Source of the DNA: Pelargonium nanum
Lineage: Eukaryota; Streptophyta; Magnoliopsida; Geraniales; Geraniaceae
DNA length: 24,155 nucleotides
Direction: 5' to 3'
Assembly (NCBI GenBank): GCA_036897485.1
Contig: JAYMTF010001331.1
Coordinates: 1 to 24,155 of the forward strand
The position numbers and the translations under genes were made by a program. Below the pieces are notes generated by a model, which saw only the letters and a program-made list of their open reading frames with translations, was not told the DNA's origin and made no database searches. Each line of letters opens with the position of its first letter. Positions within the stretch are counted from its first letter, which is position 1. Of this stretch, positions 13,301 through 23,419 are shown in pieces.

Positions 13301-15039
13301 AAACAAATGGGTGTCAGACAAATATATTATAAATTTCAACTGTAATTGTATATTTGTATGTATTGTTCTAGTGCAGACGCCTGGTTCTAATGACTCCTTG
13401 TATCTATTTTGATTTTGATCATACCAGGTACCCAGGGTAGTGTTCATATAGATGTTAATTAATTTGCTTTCAAGGCAGAAGTCTCTAACCTGGATTGTGA
13501 AGCCCAATGAAGACGTGTATGTTGAAGATATGGATGGTCCTGGTCGTTCTTGAAATGGTATCTTTGAGAGTTCTTTTCTGTCCAACCCATAAGCACCCAA
13601 GGGTGCTGGACTTCCAGCAACATAAGCAACATTATTCCCGTTACAGCTGAATCCGGATCCAAGCATTTCTGAAAGTTGTAATCCTCTCATTTGTGACTGA
13701 AACAGTATCTCAGTTGTACCAAAAACTCCCGCTGTGAGAAACAATTCACAGCATGTTACGAGTATTGTCGAAACAAGTTTAAACCATCTAATATTTTCTG
13801 GTGATGTTTCCTACCTGAAATGATTACAAAGTCAGAGGTTACATAATCGAACTCATTGAAGTAAACGCGCCATCTTCTTCTTCTGACATTCCCGCCTTCT
13901 CCAAAACATTCATACGAGTTTTGCACTACATACTTCACTTCACATTCTGTTTTAATAACACATCCAGCCTGTATCACGAGAAATACCAACAAAGTAAGAC
14001 CACGAATTGAGTAAAGGTCATGGATATTCTGTTAACAACTTATAATTCTCTTTCAATATTTTCCCATAGTTCAAGGCACTGGCAAAAATGATCAGTTTAA
14101 CATGTATTCAATTTAAAACAATTATGCAATTCCGTGTCAATTGAATATCTAATAAATCCAAAAACACCGTGTAACATGAAGACAAAGTGCTGCCAGTTTT
14201 TGAACAATATGGGAAGTAAGAAACATGCCTGGATTGCTGAGAAAATATAACTTTTGTCTGTAGAATTTTTGGCATTATAAGGACAACCAGCAAGACAATT
14301 CCCACAGGCTATGCAGCTATCCATCTTTGGAAGCTTTGGTGAACTGGATGATGATCCATCAAAATTAACACTCAGCTTCATGGAACTCTTGTAACTTTCT
14401 TCTATGTCTCCATCAGCTATTTTTTCCATGACACTGCCAATAGGAAAATTAGTAGGAATACTCTGTATTCTCAGCATGGCTGCAGCATTTGCTTGACATA
14501 TGTCCCAGTCTGTTTCCCACTCTTTTGGCCATTTTGGATTCTTCCTAGCTCGAACCGGAGTTGGAAGCATCACTCCAGCATTCACTAGTGAACCTCCACC
14601 AAGCCCACAGGCTACTGCCGCTAGAGAATCATTATTTAAGTAAACCTATATGTTCATTGCACAACAGTCACATTCACATTCATGTTAATATTGGAATCAA
14701 AAGATATTATGGTTACTACTTGGTCCCTGCAGTTTGAAATATTTATAATGCTCAATAAGAAGATAGAAATATCACCTGAAACAAAGCATCTCTTGGGCCA
14801 AAGTTGATACCTAATTTCTGGCTCTCCAACCTGAAAGCTGATATGATTTTCAGACTATCCGTAGGAAAATCCTGAGCTTCCCATTTCCGGCCTTTCTCAG
14901 TCAAACATACCTTTATTCCTGCCATTGACATCCGACAAGCAGCAACAGAACCACCATAGCCAGACCCTACTACAACAGCATCATAACCATCTTGTTCTCC
15001 ATCAAGAAACCTTTCCCCTAAGTTTGTTGGTTTCTCCAT
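10395..15039 (-). CDS. GMC (cholesterol-oxidase-like) oxidoreductase fused to alpha/beta hydrolase, membrane-anchored
   Basis: Nine exons (14776-15039, 14229-14645, 13815-13968, 13490-13731, 12364-13286, 11944-12284, 11551-11814, 11254-11459, 10395-11123) splice in frame to 1179 residues. The N-terminal half is a GMC flavoenzyme. GSGYGG (25-30) with Glu48 forms the FAD fold, GGGSLVNAG (104-112) is a GMC block, CIACGNCLAGC (199-209) is a four-Cys motif, and the C-terminal GMC region carries HHLGGC (His466/467) and CDASLIPCSIGINPSLTIAT. Residues from about 780 resemble an alpha/beta hydrolase: NGHSTES (813-819), elbow AHCVGG with Cys889 where Ser is usual, and His1093 in GFGHSD. Residues 1154-1179 form one hydrophobic segment, a likely tail anchor. 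GMC enzymes of this class oxidise sterol or other alcohols; the substrate here is unknown. The start at 15039 fits the TATA-like box near 15107; an in-frame ATG at 15093 would add 18 residues. One intron is GC-AG. No stop or frameshift is seen. Confidence 0.92.
13969..14228 (-). other. GC-AG intron in the fusion gene
   Basis: Coding exon 2 ends TTCTCAGCAATCCAG and the next bases are GCATGT, not GT. The acceptor is GATACAG before GCTGGATGTGTT. Both exons must be in phase 0 to keep the continuous family sequence FSAIQ-AGCVIKTE, and no GT donor nearby preserves it. GC-AG introns are a known minority class spliced by the major spliceosome. Confidence 0.8.
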
Positions 15040-15106
15040 CTCCTCTTGACTAAAGCTCCAAGGACCAGATTCTCGTGTATAGTAAATCAGCATATAATGC
15101 AAAAAT

Positions 15107-15120
15107 GGTTATATAAATAA
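15107..15120 (-). promoter_or_regulatory. TATA-like element of the fusion gene
   Basis: On the minus strand this reads TTATTTATATAACC, about 70-80 bp upstream of the ATG at 15039 and 14-27 bp upstream of the alternative ATG at 15093. If it is the TATA box, transcription would start near 15080, which favours the 15039 start. Confidence 0.45.
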
Positions 15121-15680
15121 AGAAAGCAGGAGAACTTGAGTTTCAGATTCTGCTAGATTATAGATACATGTGCAGCCAACACAGGAAGTTGTCAGATATT
15201 CTATTTTGTTTTCTAATGCAAGCATGCTTTATTGAAGAAGTTGGAACAACATCATTGTTTCTGTACGAAGAAACCAAAGATAGAAAGAACAATAACCAAA
15301 TACTACAGGTATTACCTTGTACAGTGCTCCTTGGCAATGACTTTTTGTATTTTCTGAAAATAGCCAGAAGATCCGAAACAAATAGACATATATATCACAT
15401 AATTAGGAATAGATATGTCCATCATTTGTAAAACCGTGTCAACTTCATAGTTCTATCATTTGGAGTCAATCTCACGGTATTCCTTCCAGGTAGATTAAGA
15501 ACAAACCCTGATATTATTCCTATAAAGTTCAAATCCACATTAGCAGTATGCATATTAAGATATAATTATACAGTAGGCAAGAACTCGAATTATTTTCGGT
15601 TAACAAGTACATTGGAGTTCAGTTTCTTTAACTCAAACATACAAATATTAAAATAGAACTTATGTAAATGACAGAGGCAT
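15121..15680. other. Intergenic region between plastid-protein gene and fusion-gene promoter
   Basis: No gene is supported; the longest open frame here has no recognisable features. It must contain the 3' UTR of the gene ending at 15681 and the upstream promoter of the fusion gene. No repeat or element stands out. Confidence 0.5.
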
Positions 15681-17711
15681 TCAAGCTCTAGCAAGTTCAA
15701 CTGATTTCTTGAGGGCAGCCAAGAGGCTTCTCATAATTCTTGGCTCATCAGGAGCTGGTCGATCTTTTAGGGTCCCATTTCTTATAGCTCGAAAAATTGG
15801 ACCAGAGCCATCGGTTGCTGGAAAAACCAAACAATCTATGTAAACAAAGACCTCAGTCTGCCCATCACCAATAGCTATGAAACCCAACCTAGCTCCACCA
15901 GCTATTTTATCTACCTGTTCGATTAAAATAATCATTAACACCATAGTCAATTAAGCATTTTTTTCTAGTATTATCATTATACAAGAAATTCATATTATAA
16001 ATCCAGTCTAGTCTAAACAACAATGACAATAGCAGACTATATATCAATAGAAAACTCAAGCGACAAACAGGATAATCCATGTATATAGTACACATAAATT
16101 AAATAATGAAACAAAAATATGTAGAAAATGATCCACCTTCAGTGGAACAGCAAGTGGCAAATTAGCTCCTTGGGAAAGACTGTTTGCCCACTGTAGAGAA
16201 AAAAAAGAGCACTGAATTAAATTCAAAAGCAAAAAAAGGTGATACTTCTACGTCCCATTTTCTTTTCAAGAAAAATTAAGAATAAGTTAATTAGTGTAGT
16301 ACATTTCTTCTTGTATCCCATATCCCCATGGACATGTGTCGTACCAAATTCAATGGATACAAAGTAAATTATTATAGGGATACTATTAATAACATGTTAG
16401 GAGGACACACGTATCCTCGGGAAAACATCAGCTCCCGGGTGTTTTTCCTTTGCCATGAGAGAAAAGTGGCAAAATGACATCCTTATGAGCAAACACTACA
16501 TTCTACATCCTGCTATAAAAGGGTGAGCGTAGACGGGGAGAATGTATGTTCACATTATTACGCTTGGTACTACTAGTACCGTACTAGTAGTATCAATTGA
16601 AATTGATTACCAAGGTCTAAATTAGGCATTGGGAAATTCAGTTGGGAGAAATCTTATTTTGCAAGATAAGTATCAAGGAAGGAAGGGAAGATTCATATTT
16701 AGCAAGGGGGTGTGTGGAGCATCATAACAAAAAGAGACACTCAAATTGGGACAAAAATGTAAAAGTAACACGACACTCATTTTGAGATGGATAGAGTACT
16801 AATTAATAAATAAAAAACAACCCAAAATGCTAATTAACTGTAAAATAGTCCATGATCTGAGTTCTTCAGCTATGTGTGATGATAACATCAACTAATGACA
16901 TTGAGAAAACAGCCAATAAATTATAGATGCAAAGTGAAACACAACTTGTTACCAACAAGAAATTGAGCACCTAATTGGTCAACTCGGATACCCATTTTGA
17001 GCCACATGTCAGATAATGATTGATAATATAGGTAATGGATAGTTAATAACAGTTGTCTTCTGAAGCAGTCAATGAAATCCTCATAGTAAAATAGTCCATG
17101 ATCTGAGTTCTTCAACTACCACACAAGAGAGATGATACCAACAACTAATGACATTGAGAAAACAGCCATAAATTATAGATGCAAAGTGAAACACTACTTG
17201 TTAACAACAAGAAATTGAGAGACAATGAAATTGTCATATTTGGAACAAAAAGACAGAGGTGGAACAAGATTGCAGGATTAGATTTTGCTGAGCTATTCCC
17301 AATGTTGTTTGTCACTAAAATAAAAATTCAAATTTAAACAAGTTTCAGTGTTTTAGCCATTAAAAAATTCCAGTGAAGCAATACCACTCGGAATTTCAGA
17401 ATATGGAGCAGTACCTGGAAGAGTAAAGTTTCGAATCTTCCAAAATCAGTATCCAATGGCAATTTCATAGTTCCTAGTGAGACTCCGTCGTCTTCGTCTG
17501 GAGCTACACTGCCGCCGCTCCCCGGAGAAGCCTTGGAAACGACCGCCGGAAAAATCGAGTGGCCGGAAAAATCGATGTACTTGGGGAAGCGAATGTTACA
17601 GTTGATGAATGCTTGGGGCCGAAATGTTGCCGGAGAAGAAGAGAGTTGCGGTGGCTGAGTGGTGGCGCCTAGTGTTGGCGGCTTGAAGAGCTGTCTCATA
17701 GCACAAGCCAT
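15681..17711 (-). CDS. Conserved plant protein of unknown function, probably plastid-targeted
   Basis: Three exons, 17415-17711, 16137-16190 and 15681-15914, join in phase 0 with GT...AG introns to 194 residues. Residues 1 to about 60 (MACAMRQLFKPPTLGATT and on) are rich in Ser, Thr, Pro and Ala with almost no acidic residues, which is typical of a chloroplast transit peptide. The mature part runs from a short acidic linker (PDEDDG) through MKLPLDTDFGRFETLLFQ, WANSLSQGANLPLAVPLK and VDKIAGGARLGFIAIGDG to a C-terminal basic helix RIMRSLLAALKKSVELARA. No catalytic motif or membrane segment is visible. I do not recognise a named family. The clean splicing and coherent sequence argue for a real gene. 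The first intron is 1.2 kb and carries a MITE-like insertion and a 120-base direct repeat. Confidence 0.85.
16245..16796. mobile_element. Stowaway-like MITE in intron 1 of the plastid-protein gene
   Basis: The left end is TA|CTTCTACGTCCCATTTTC and the right end in reverse complement is TA|CTCTATCCATCTCAAAATG. Both resemble the Stowaway consensus CTCCCTCCGTCCC and are flanked by the TA target dinucleotide. The length of about 550 bp is large for a MITE; a nested insertion or composite is possible. No transposase is visible. Confidence 0.5.
16568..16592. repeat. Perfect 12-base inverted repeat with one-base centre
   Basis: TACTACTAGTAC (16568-16579) and its exact reverse complement (16581-16592) are separated by one C. 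The palindrome lies inside the MITE-like element and could extrude as a cruciform. Confidence 0.85.
16841..17219. repeat. Pair of about 130-base direct repeats in an intron
   Basis: The segment starting taaaatagtccatgatctga and ending aacaagaaattgag occurs at 16841-16967 and again at 17087-17219. The copies match well apart from a small divergent patch after gagttcttca. A unique spacer of about 120 bases separates them. The arrangement is a duplication within intron 1 of the plastid-protein gene, not an LTR pair, since no primer-binding site or internal coding is seen. Confidence 0.85.
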
Positions 17712-18109
17712 GGCCAGAGAATGAGAAAGGACTGAGATTGTTTTGGATCGCTGATCTGAGAAAAGCGTAAAAGCAGATAAGATAGGCTTCTTGGATTGTT
17801 CGGCTCCAACGCTTTTGATTTTGGATCCGTTAAAATTTATGCAACGTCACCAAATTATAATGCCACAAATAATACACATTTTCAAAAAAAAAAAAATATA
17901 TATATATATATCCTAATAAACTCTGATAAAGCCCAATAAGAATCAAATTAGTGAAGAAAAAAAAGTGTGAGCTAATTTTGTAATCTTTTAGCAGATGTGA
18001 AGATGACTAGGCCTTTCACTTTGCTTTGAATTTGTACAGGTAATGAAAAAAGAAAAAAAAGAAAACTTGTACAACACACCACCCCGAATTATGGTATCTA
18101 TCTATTCAA
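17712..18109. other. Intergenic region between SNX1 3' end and plastid-protein promoter
   Basis: No gene is seen. The left part is the 5' flank of the plastid-protein gene without a clear TATA box; a GATAAG (I-box-like) word sits at 17776-17781. An A-run and AT microsatellite lie at about 17886-17910. The right part should hold the SNX1 3' UTR. Confidence 0.5.
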
Positions 18110-21100
18110 CTAAGAAGAGCAAGCTTCGATCTTTGGGAGGAGGCTTCGCCAAGCGTCTGCAATACTATTTGCCAATCGTGCCTGTCCTTTCGCAAATTCA
18201 TGGAATGCGATTCCCATATCTAAGGTTTTCTGCTCCTGGAAACGGACCATCTCTTCGTTCATCAGTCGCACAATCATTTCAAACTTCCTTGTTGCTTCCT
18301 CGCTCTCTGCCTTCAACTGCACCATAAGATCTACATGAGTTCATATGTGAGATGTGCTAAGAAATGCTTGATGCAATGCTAATTTACCTCCTTGTATTCA
18401 ATCTCAGCTTCCCCCACCTTGTCGGATCGCATTAACATTAGCTTATCACTGCAACCCAACACGTGTACAAATTAGTGATCGCAAAAAACCTTAACGAGCA
18501 AAGGCCTGACTGAGAAACTTTAGTTCAAGTGAGGTAAGTTTCCATAATTTAACATGCCAGAAATAAAAATAATCAAATCAGAGAATTAATGGTTCGGCCC
18601 AATTCCATGTCCGCACATGATGATATGATATAAATATCACAGATCACTAACTAGAGAAAAGTAATGAAAATATAAATGCTTGATGAGGACCGTACAGGTT
18701 TATTTCTTTCAACTTGATTGTTTCAGCAAGTTCACACTGATGTCTGAAGGCATTGGCTCTCTCTGCTATGGTGGCCTGTTTAACACAAGCAAAAGAATCA
18801 GATTCCAATATGAATGCAGCAACCGCATGCTGTCTAAGGTGAACTACCCATGATAGGATACTATTATTGATTAATAATCTCTACATATTTTATCAGCAAT
18901 CATGACTCAATTGAACAGTTCACTGTCATTAGATCATATGATCTTCAAAACATTGATGATCGATCAAATGGAAAAGGCTCAAGTCACCTTAATAGATTGC
19001 ACAGCACGAACATAATCCTTGAGGGGCTCTTCGAAGTTCATTAGAAGTTGATGGGCCTGCACAGTAATACAAACACAATTGTGGCATCATAATAACACAA
19101 CAAATTTCTTGCCGGAATCAAGTAGACAGCGCCCACATGGGTGCACAACCACAAACCCAGAGCCCACAACAGGAATTAATCGATGAGAATAATGAGATTT
19201 CCATTAGGTTTACCTCCTTTTGCAGCTTCAATGATATTGTCTCTGATTTTGTCCCAAGCTCAGAAAACGCCTTTCCAAGGGCATTTCCTTCACAAGTACC
19301 AAGGAGCTTGGCTGCCTTCCCAAACTCAGACAGTGATTGCCCCAACTCTGCAGAAATAGTGACAAACAATCACAACTTGTGCAACTAACTGCATTATGAT
19401 AGGAAGCTAAGTGAAGTGAAAACCGGAAAAGAGAAAATATTATGGCTAGTAAAGGATATCAAAGTGTACCGGAAGCTCATCAAATCAATGTAATTCAGAA
19501 TTTCCATTACCTCTGTGCCTCTTTACAAGGCGAAATGCTTGCTTTTGAGCTTCAGCCAAGTGGTTTTCAAGCTCAAAGATATAGTGTTTCAGCTTCTCAT
19601 ATTCAGGATTTGATTCTTCTACTGGCTTCTCTTTTCCAAGAACAACGTCACTCACTTTTGATTGCACGTCCTGTTAAAATTATAACTATGTTATAACTTG
19701 ATGAAATAATATTTCAAAATAAGAATTAAAGAAGTTTATTAAGGCCTAATATGGCATTCAAGATTCAATGTACTAGCTCTATGCATTCTAAAGGCATTGA
19801 GGCATCTATGTATTAGCAACATAATGATGCAATTTAGTTATTTTGATCATCATTACGTCATACAGAAATTATCTCACCTTGAACATCTGCATTAAATCAG
19901 ATGGTTTCTTCTTAAAAATTCCACTCTCGTAAGACCTTAATCGCTCCATAGTCTGAACATTCAGAATTCAAAATGTCACATAATAATAACAGAGAACTAT
20001 CAAATCATAAAACGAGGTAAGTTAGGGGAGGTCTGTAAAGACATTGATAATTACATAGAATGTACTTGCAGAAAATAAGATAAGATTCAATCATGTAAGG
20101 CAAATTCTCCTAAACAGGTGTACCAAAACTACAGTAATCAAAATATGTTTTCTGGTGAAAGCAAGAAACCCAAATACTTCACCTCTTCATCTGCCTGCAA
20201 AAAGGTTCTCAGTTCCTCACTCTGCCGAAGCTCGTGATGTGAAGCAATCCGATTAACAAATATGTCCAACGCTTGACGCCTCATCTCAATAAATTCAGCA
20301 CTGAAACGGAACTTCTCTGCATTTTGGGAGAATAAAGTTAGTTGCAGTAAATCAAATGCTGCAATCACAATCGTACTGGAAACTATTTTTTTTTTCTCTT
20401 CTTAACTCCCTTGACATATGCTGATATTCATTTATTCAAAGGTGATGGTAAAACATTACAGCACATCGCTTTGCATATTCAATTTATTTATTCACTCAAA
20501 TAGAAAACTTGACTGAACTACAGTCTACAGAGATCATAGATAGATGCACAATTTGGTAGGCTCTGTAAAGGAGCAAAGCGACATTAACTTCTGGAAAACT
20601 TTAAGCATTGCTAACAACTATTTCCTAAAGCGGTAGAACTGTATGAATTCACACCACAGATGATCTTGCAGACTTGCACAACTGCTAGAACTCCCATTAA
20701 ACTTTACTCCAACCTAAAAACTTAAGTTGTGAAGTGGAGGGCCCAACTAGTATATCAGCAGTCTCAAACTCCACATGCTTTCAATGTGGGATAACTACAA
20801 CACTTACCCTCATGTGCAGGCTTAATATAAGAATTACACGGGGAGGCAACACAAAGCTTTCATATCATGTTACACCCCAACCGAAAAGTTTAAGCTATAA
20901 ATGGAGGGGTAAACAAGTACATTAAACGGTCTCAAACCCCACAAATACTTTCAATGTGGGATAAGGTGGACAAGCACACACTCTAGCAAAACAATCCTCT
21001 GACCCAAAGCGTTACACCCATCCTCAAAAGGCCTGAGAATCTTAATATGTTTTGACTTACAAGATACATACCAGGATGTGGAAAAAAAATGTTGAGGATC

Positions 21101-22994
21101 AAATACACCCATCCTCAAAAGGCCTGAGAATCTCTATAAATGCTTGACTTAAATTACATTATACATACTAGGATGCGGAAAAAAAAACTGTTCAGGATCA
21201 TATTAACTATTAGGTTTTTGCCCTTGTTGGAAGGGTGCAATAAAATTAACAGCATATACAGTGCCAGAAAAGGGCAATAAAAGCAAATGTCAAGGGGTGG
21301 CTTAACTGCCTTAATTGGCATCACAGTTTTGCTCAATTAATGAGTTTAACCAATAGTCAGCATGGTAATTAAGTGTGTAGAAAGGCTTAGGCCCTGCAAG
21401 GTATTACTAATCATGTTCAAAACTTCAAATAAGAAGCACACTTGATCTTTTGAATTTCTAAAAATAAAGAAGTGCTATAGGAAAAAGAGCTTATTGACTT
21501 GTTACCTACTGCACTCTTCTCTGGAATAGGAGGAATGAATATGCCTTTGTACTTCTCAAAGAGGCGATCACGTAACCAAACAAAATCACTGTAGCGTCTG
21601 ATAACAATTTTCTCTGGCCCTTGGTATTCAGGAAAGTTTGTCTGCGAAAACAGACAGTTCCCAAAAATCAGAAGCTAGCATATCATTTCTTTTCTAGTTT
21701 GAGATTTTATTCGCAAACAGATTTAATCCCAACAATTAAAGAACGCAACGAATTTGCAGTGCATGCAGTACAGCCATTACTTCAAACAAGTATACTAATA
21801 ATCTGCTAGCGCAGATCTGAAAATCAAGTATGCTATTTATTGCATGCATACCAAATAGGTAATTGTAAGACTAGTTCGTTCTACACGTAAATTAACCACA
21901 ATCAAGTCAATAGCCAACTATGGCATGGTATATGCCAATGGGGTCGACAATAATACAGGGAGCCTATACCTGAAACTGCGTTAATCTTATGCAAGCAAAT
22001 AGAGCTAATACACATTACATCATAGTTAGAGCATATTCACTGTTTTCCACAACCCAAGTGTTTTATAAAATCCCAAATAGTTTATTTTGTCATCATTGAG
22101 AATGATCAGATGCCGATTAAACCCATAACTAACTGAATTTTAATATAAAACAATTGGCACTCTGTATCCGGTAAGATTCCTTTGTTATATAACCTATTAG
22201 TAACTTAAATTCTTCTAAATTCCAAATAAAGAGATACATCACAGCGGACACCATTCGATGGCATTTAATGAAATCAAATAGTAAATCACTTTTCAAAAGC
22301 ATTACCAAGTATAATGTTTCAATCATTATATCTACAATCCTGTCCATTATCTTAACAACAGCCATGAATCATCTCTATAAGATTTGGATTTAGAGTATAG
22401 AATTCTCATTTCAACAAAATCCACTTATAATTTCCTAGTATGTGCCAAAGGCCAAACCATTTCATCACACTTCTATAATTTGGCATAAACTTATTCTCCA
22501 ACCAATATTAAAATTTCCACCCCATATTCGGCACAATAGTTTGCACAAAAGAGTGCTTCTCAGAACAATTAACTAACAGCATCAGCATACCAGTAACACT
22601 TAATTAAACTAATTACAAAAAGGAATGTCATTCTCCATATCAACATCAAACACCAATCTCCAAGTAAGAGATATCAGTCAATTAAATACCAAAAATATTT
22701 TGATGTAGTTGCAAAAATAAGCTTAATCATGTGACACTACACTCCAGGATTCTACTCTTCCTCAACAATCAAGTAAGATAACTGACCAAAACCTAACCCT
22801 AATTCAGCAAATTCGATGATCAATTGAAGCAACAAACAAAAAACTACCTTAGTGATGACACGGTAGGAGATGTAAGCTTGGACGCCATTGCCAAGCTTGA
22901 CTGGATCGGAAACAGAGACCAAAAGGTAAGGTTGCGAAGAGGGAGATCTAGGGCTCTGAGAAGACCCTGACAAGCTCCTCTGCTGCTCCATCAT
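18110..22994 (-). CDS. SNX1: Sorting nexin 1 (PX-BAR protein)
   Basis: A peripheral endosomal membrane protein that binds phosphatidylinositol 3-phosphate and works with retromer-associated sorting; in Arabidopsis it acts in auxin-carrier and vacuolar-receptor trafficking. Ten exons (22848-22994, 21506-21641, 20183-20316, 19878-19952, 19511-19670, 19214-19347, 18988-19056, 18696-18775, 18388-18448, 18110-18316) splice in frame to 400 residues, close to Arabidopsis SNX1 (about 402). The PX domain spans roughly residues 22-145, with the phosphoinositide signature RRYSDF at 64-69 and the FIPPIPEKSAV loop following. Residues from about 165 to 400 form the BAR/Vps5 coiled-coil region, including EKLKHYIFELENHLAEAQK, KATIAERANAF, and the C-terminal FAKGQARLANSIADAWRSLL. 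The two largest introns (about 1.2 kb each) are the first and second. Two ATGs are adjacent (22994 and 22991); the outer one is used here. Confidence 0.97.
20707..20965. repeat. Two diverged copies of a TE-like motif in SNX1 intron 2
   Basis: Copy A (about 20707-20795) and copy B (about 20873-20965) share cc-aacc-aaaa...taag...tggaggg, then gtctcaaac-ccaca and the strong core ctttcaatgtgggata. Both are roughly 90 bases. The phrase is reminiscent of dispersed repeats common in plant intergenic DNA, but I cannot assign a family. Confidence 0.65.
21014..21204. repeat. Tandem duplication, about 91-100-base unit, SNX1 intron 2
   Basis: Unit 1 (21014-21104) and unit 2 (21105-21204) both start acacccatcctcaaaaggcc and continue through acata-c-aggatg-ggaaaaaaa to a ggatca-at end. 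They are head to tail with a small indel in the middle. The two units together lie next to the TE-like pair at 20707-20965, which suggests a duplication-prone insertion zone. Confidence 0.85.
21642..22847 (-). other. SNX1 intron 1, no further feature seen
   Basis: This 1.2 kb AT-rich intron has a clean GT donor (AAG|GTAG) and AG acceptor (TTCGCAG). I see no gene, repeat or regulatory signal inside it that I can support. Confidence 0.6.
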
Positions 22995-23054
22995 TTTACA
23001 GAAAAACGAAAAATTAAATTAAATATCAAATAAATTATCTTTATACGGAACTGG

Positions 23055-23064
23055 ATTTATAAAT
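23055..23064 (-). promoter_or_regulatory. Candidate TATA box of SNX1
   Basis: The palindromic ATTTATAAAT lies 61-70 bp upstream of the SNX1 ATG. A second candidate (GTATAAAG) lies about 18 bp closer. AT-rich context makes chance matches likely. Confidence 0.4.
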
Positions 23065-23275
23065 TATCCGAATTCGCAAATAATGATGAATGGTAATGGG
23101 GTGGCAGATTCGTAATTACCGTGGCAATCATGGCCTGTTCTGGATTGGGACTAGCAAAATTATCGATTGAAAGTCAAGCAAAAGCGTCGTAGGTACGATC
23201 GAGGCCTTTGCGTGCGAGTTGGGGATTTCTCTAAACTACGCCGCTATGCGCAGTACGCTTTTCCGGTGGCATGTG

Positions 23276-23415
23276 CACGTGGCAACAGCTGATTGGCTAC
23301 CAGTATAAGTTGCGCTTGTGAGATTTTACACGTGGATAAAAAGCTAGAATGTTTCGAGTGTTCGTTAGCGGACGTGTCACAGAGCTCCATGCTGTGAAAT
23401 GATAAGTGACACGTG
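23276..23415. promoter_or_regulatory. G-box/ABRE cluster upstream of SNX1
   Basis: Three exact CACGTG hexamers, at 23276-23281 (gCACGTGGc), 23329-23334 (aCACGTGGa) and 23410-23415 (aCACGTGTg), plus ACGTGTC at 23372-23378, lie within 140 bp. They are 280-420 bp upstream of the SNX1 ATG. The core with following GG or TC matches ABRE/G-box sites bound by bZIP and bHLH factors. No other gene in the window lies next to them, though a gene beyond the right edge could own them. Confidence 0.55.
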
Positions 23416-23419
23416 TGAA

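Noticed and set aside
6350..15039. ABHD11 and the hydrolase half of the fusion gene as tandem duplicates
   Set aside because: Their elbows (GHSMGG versus AHCVGG), surrounding motifs and exon structure differ, so they belong to different subfamilies.
15091..15093. Upstream in-frame ATG as the start of the fusion protein
   Set aside because: It lies only 14 bp from the TATA-like element, so it would fall before the expected transcription start. The ATG at 15039 is preferred, but the longer form is not excluded.
16841..17219. LTR retrotransposon with two LTRs
   Set aside because: There is no TG...CA ends, primer-binding site, polypurine tract or internal coding, and the spacer is only about 120 bases.
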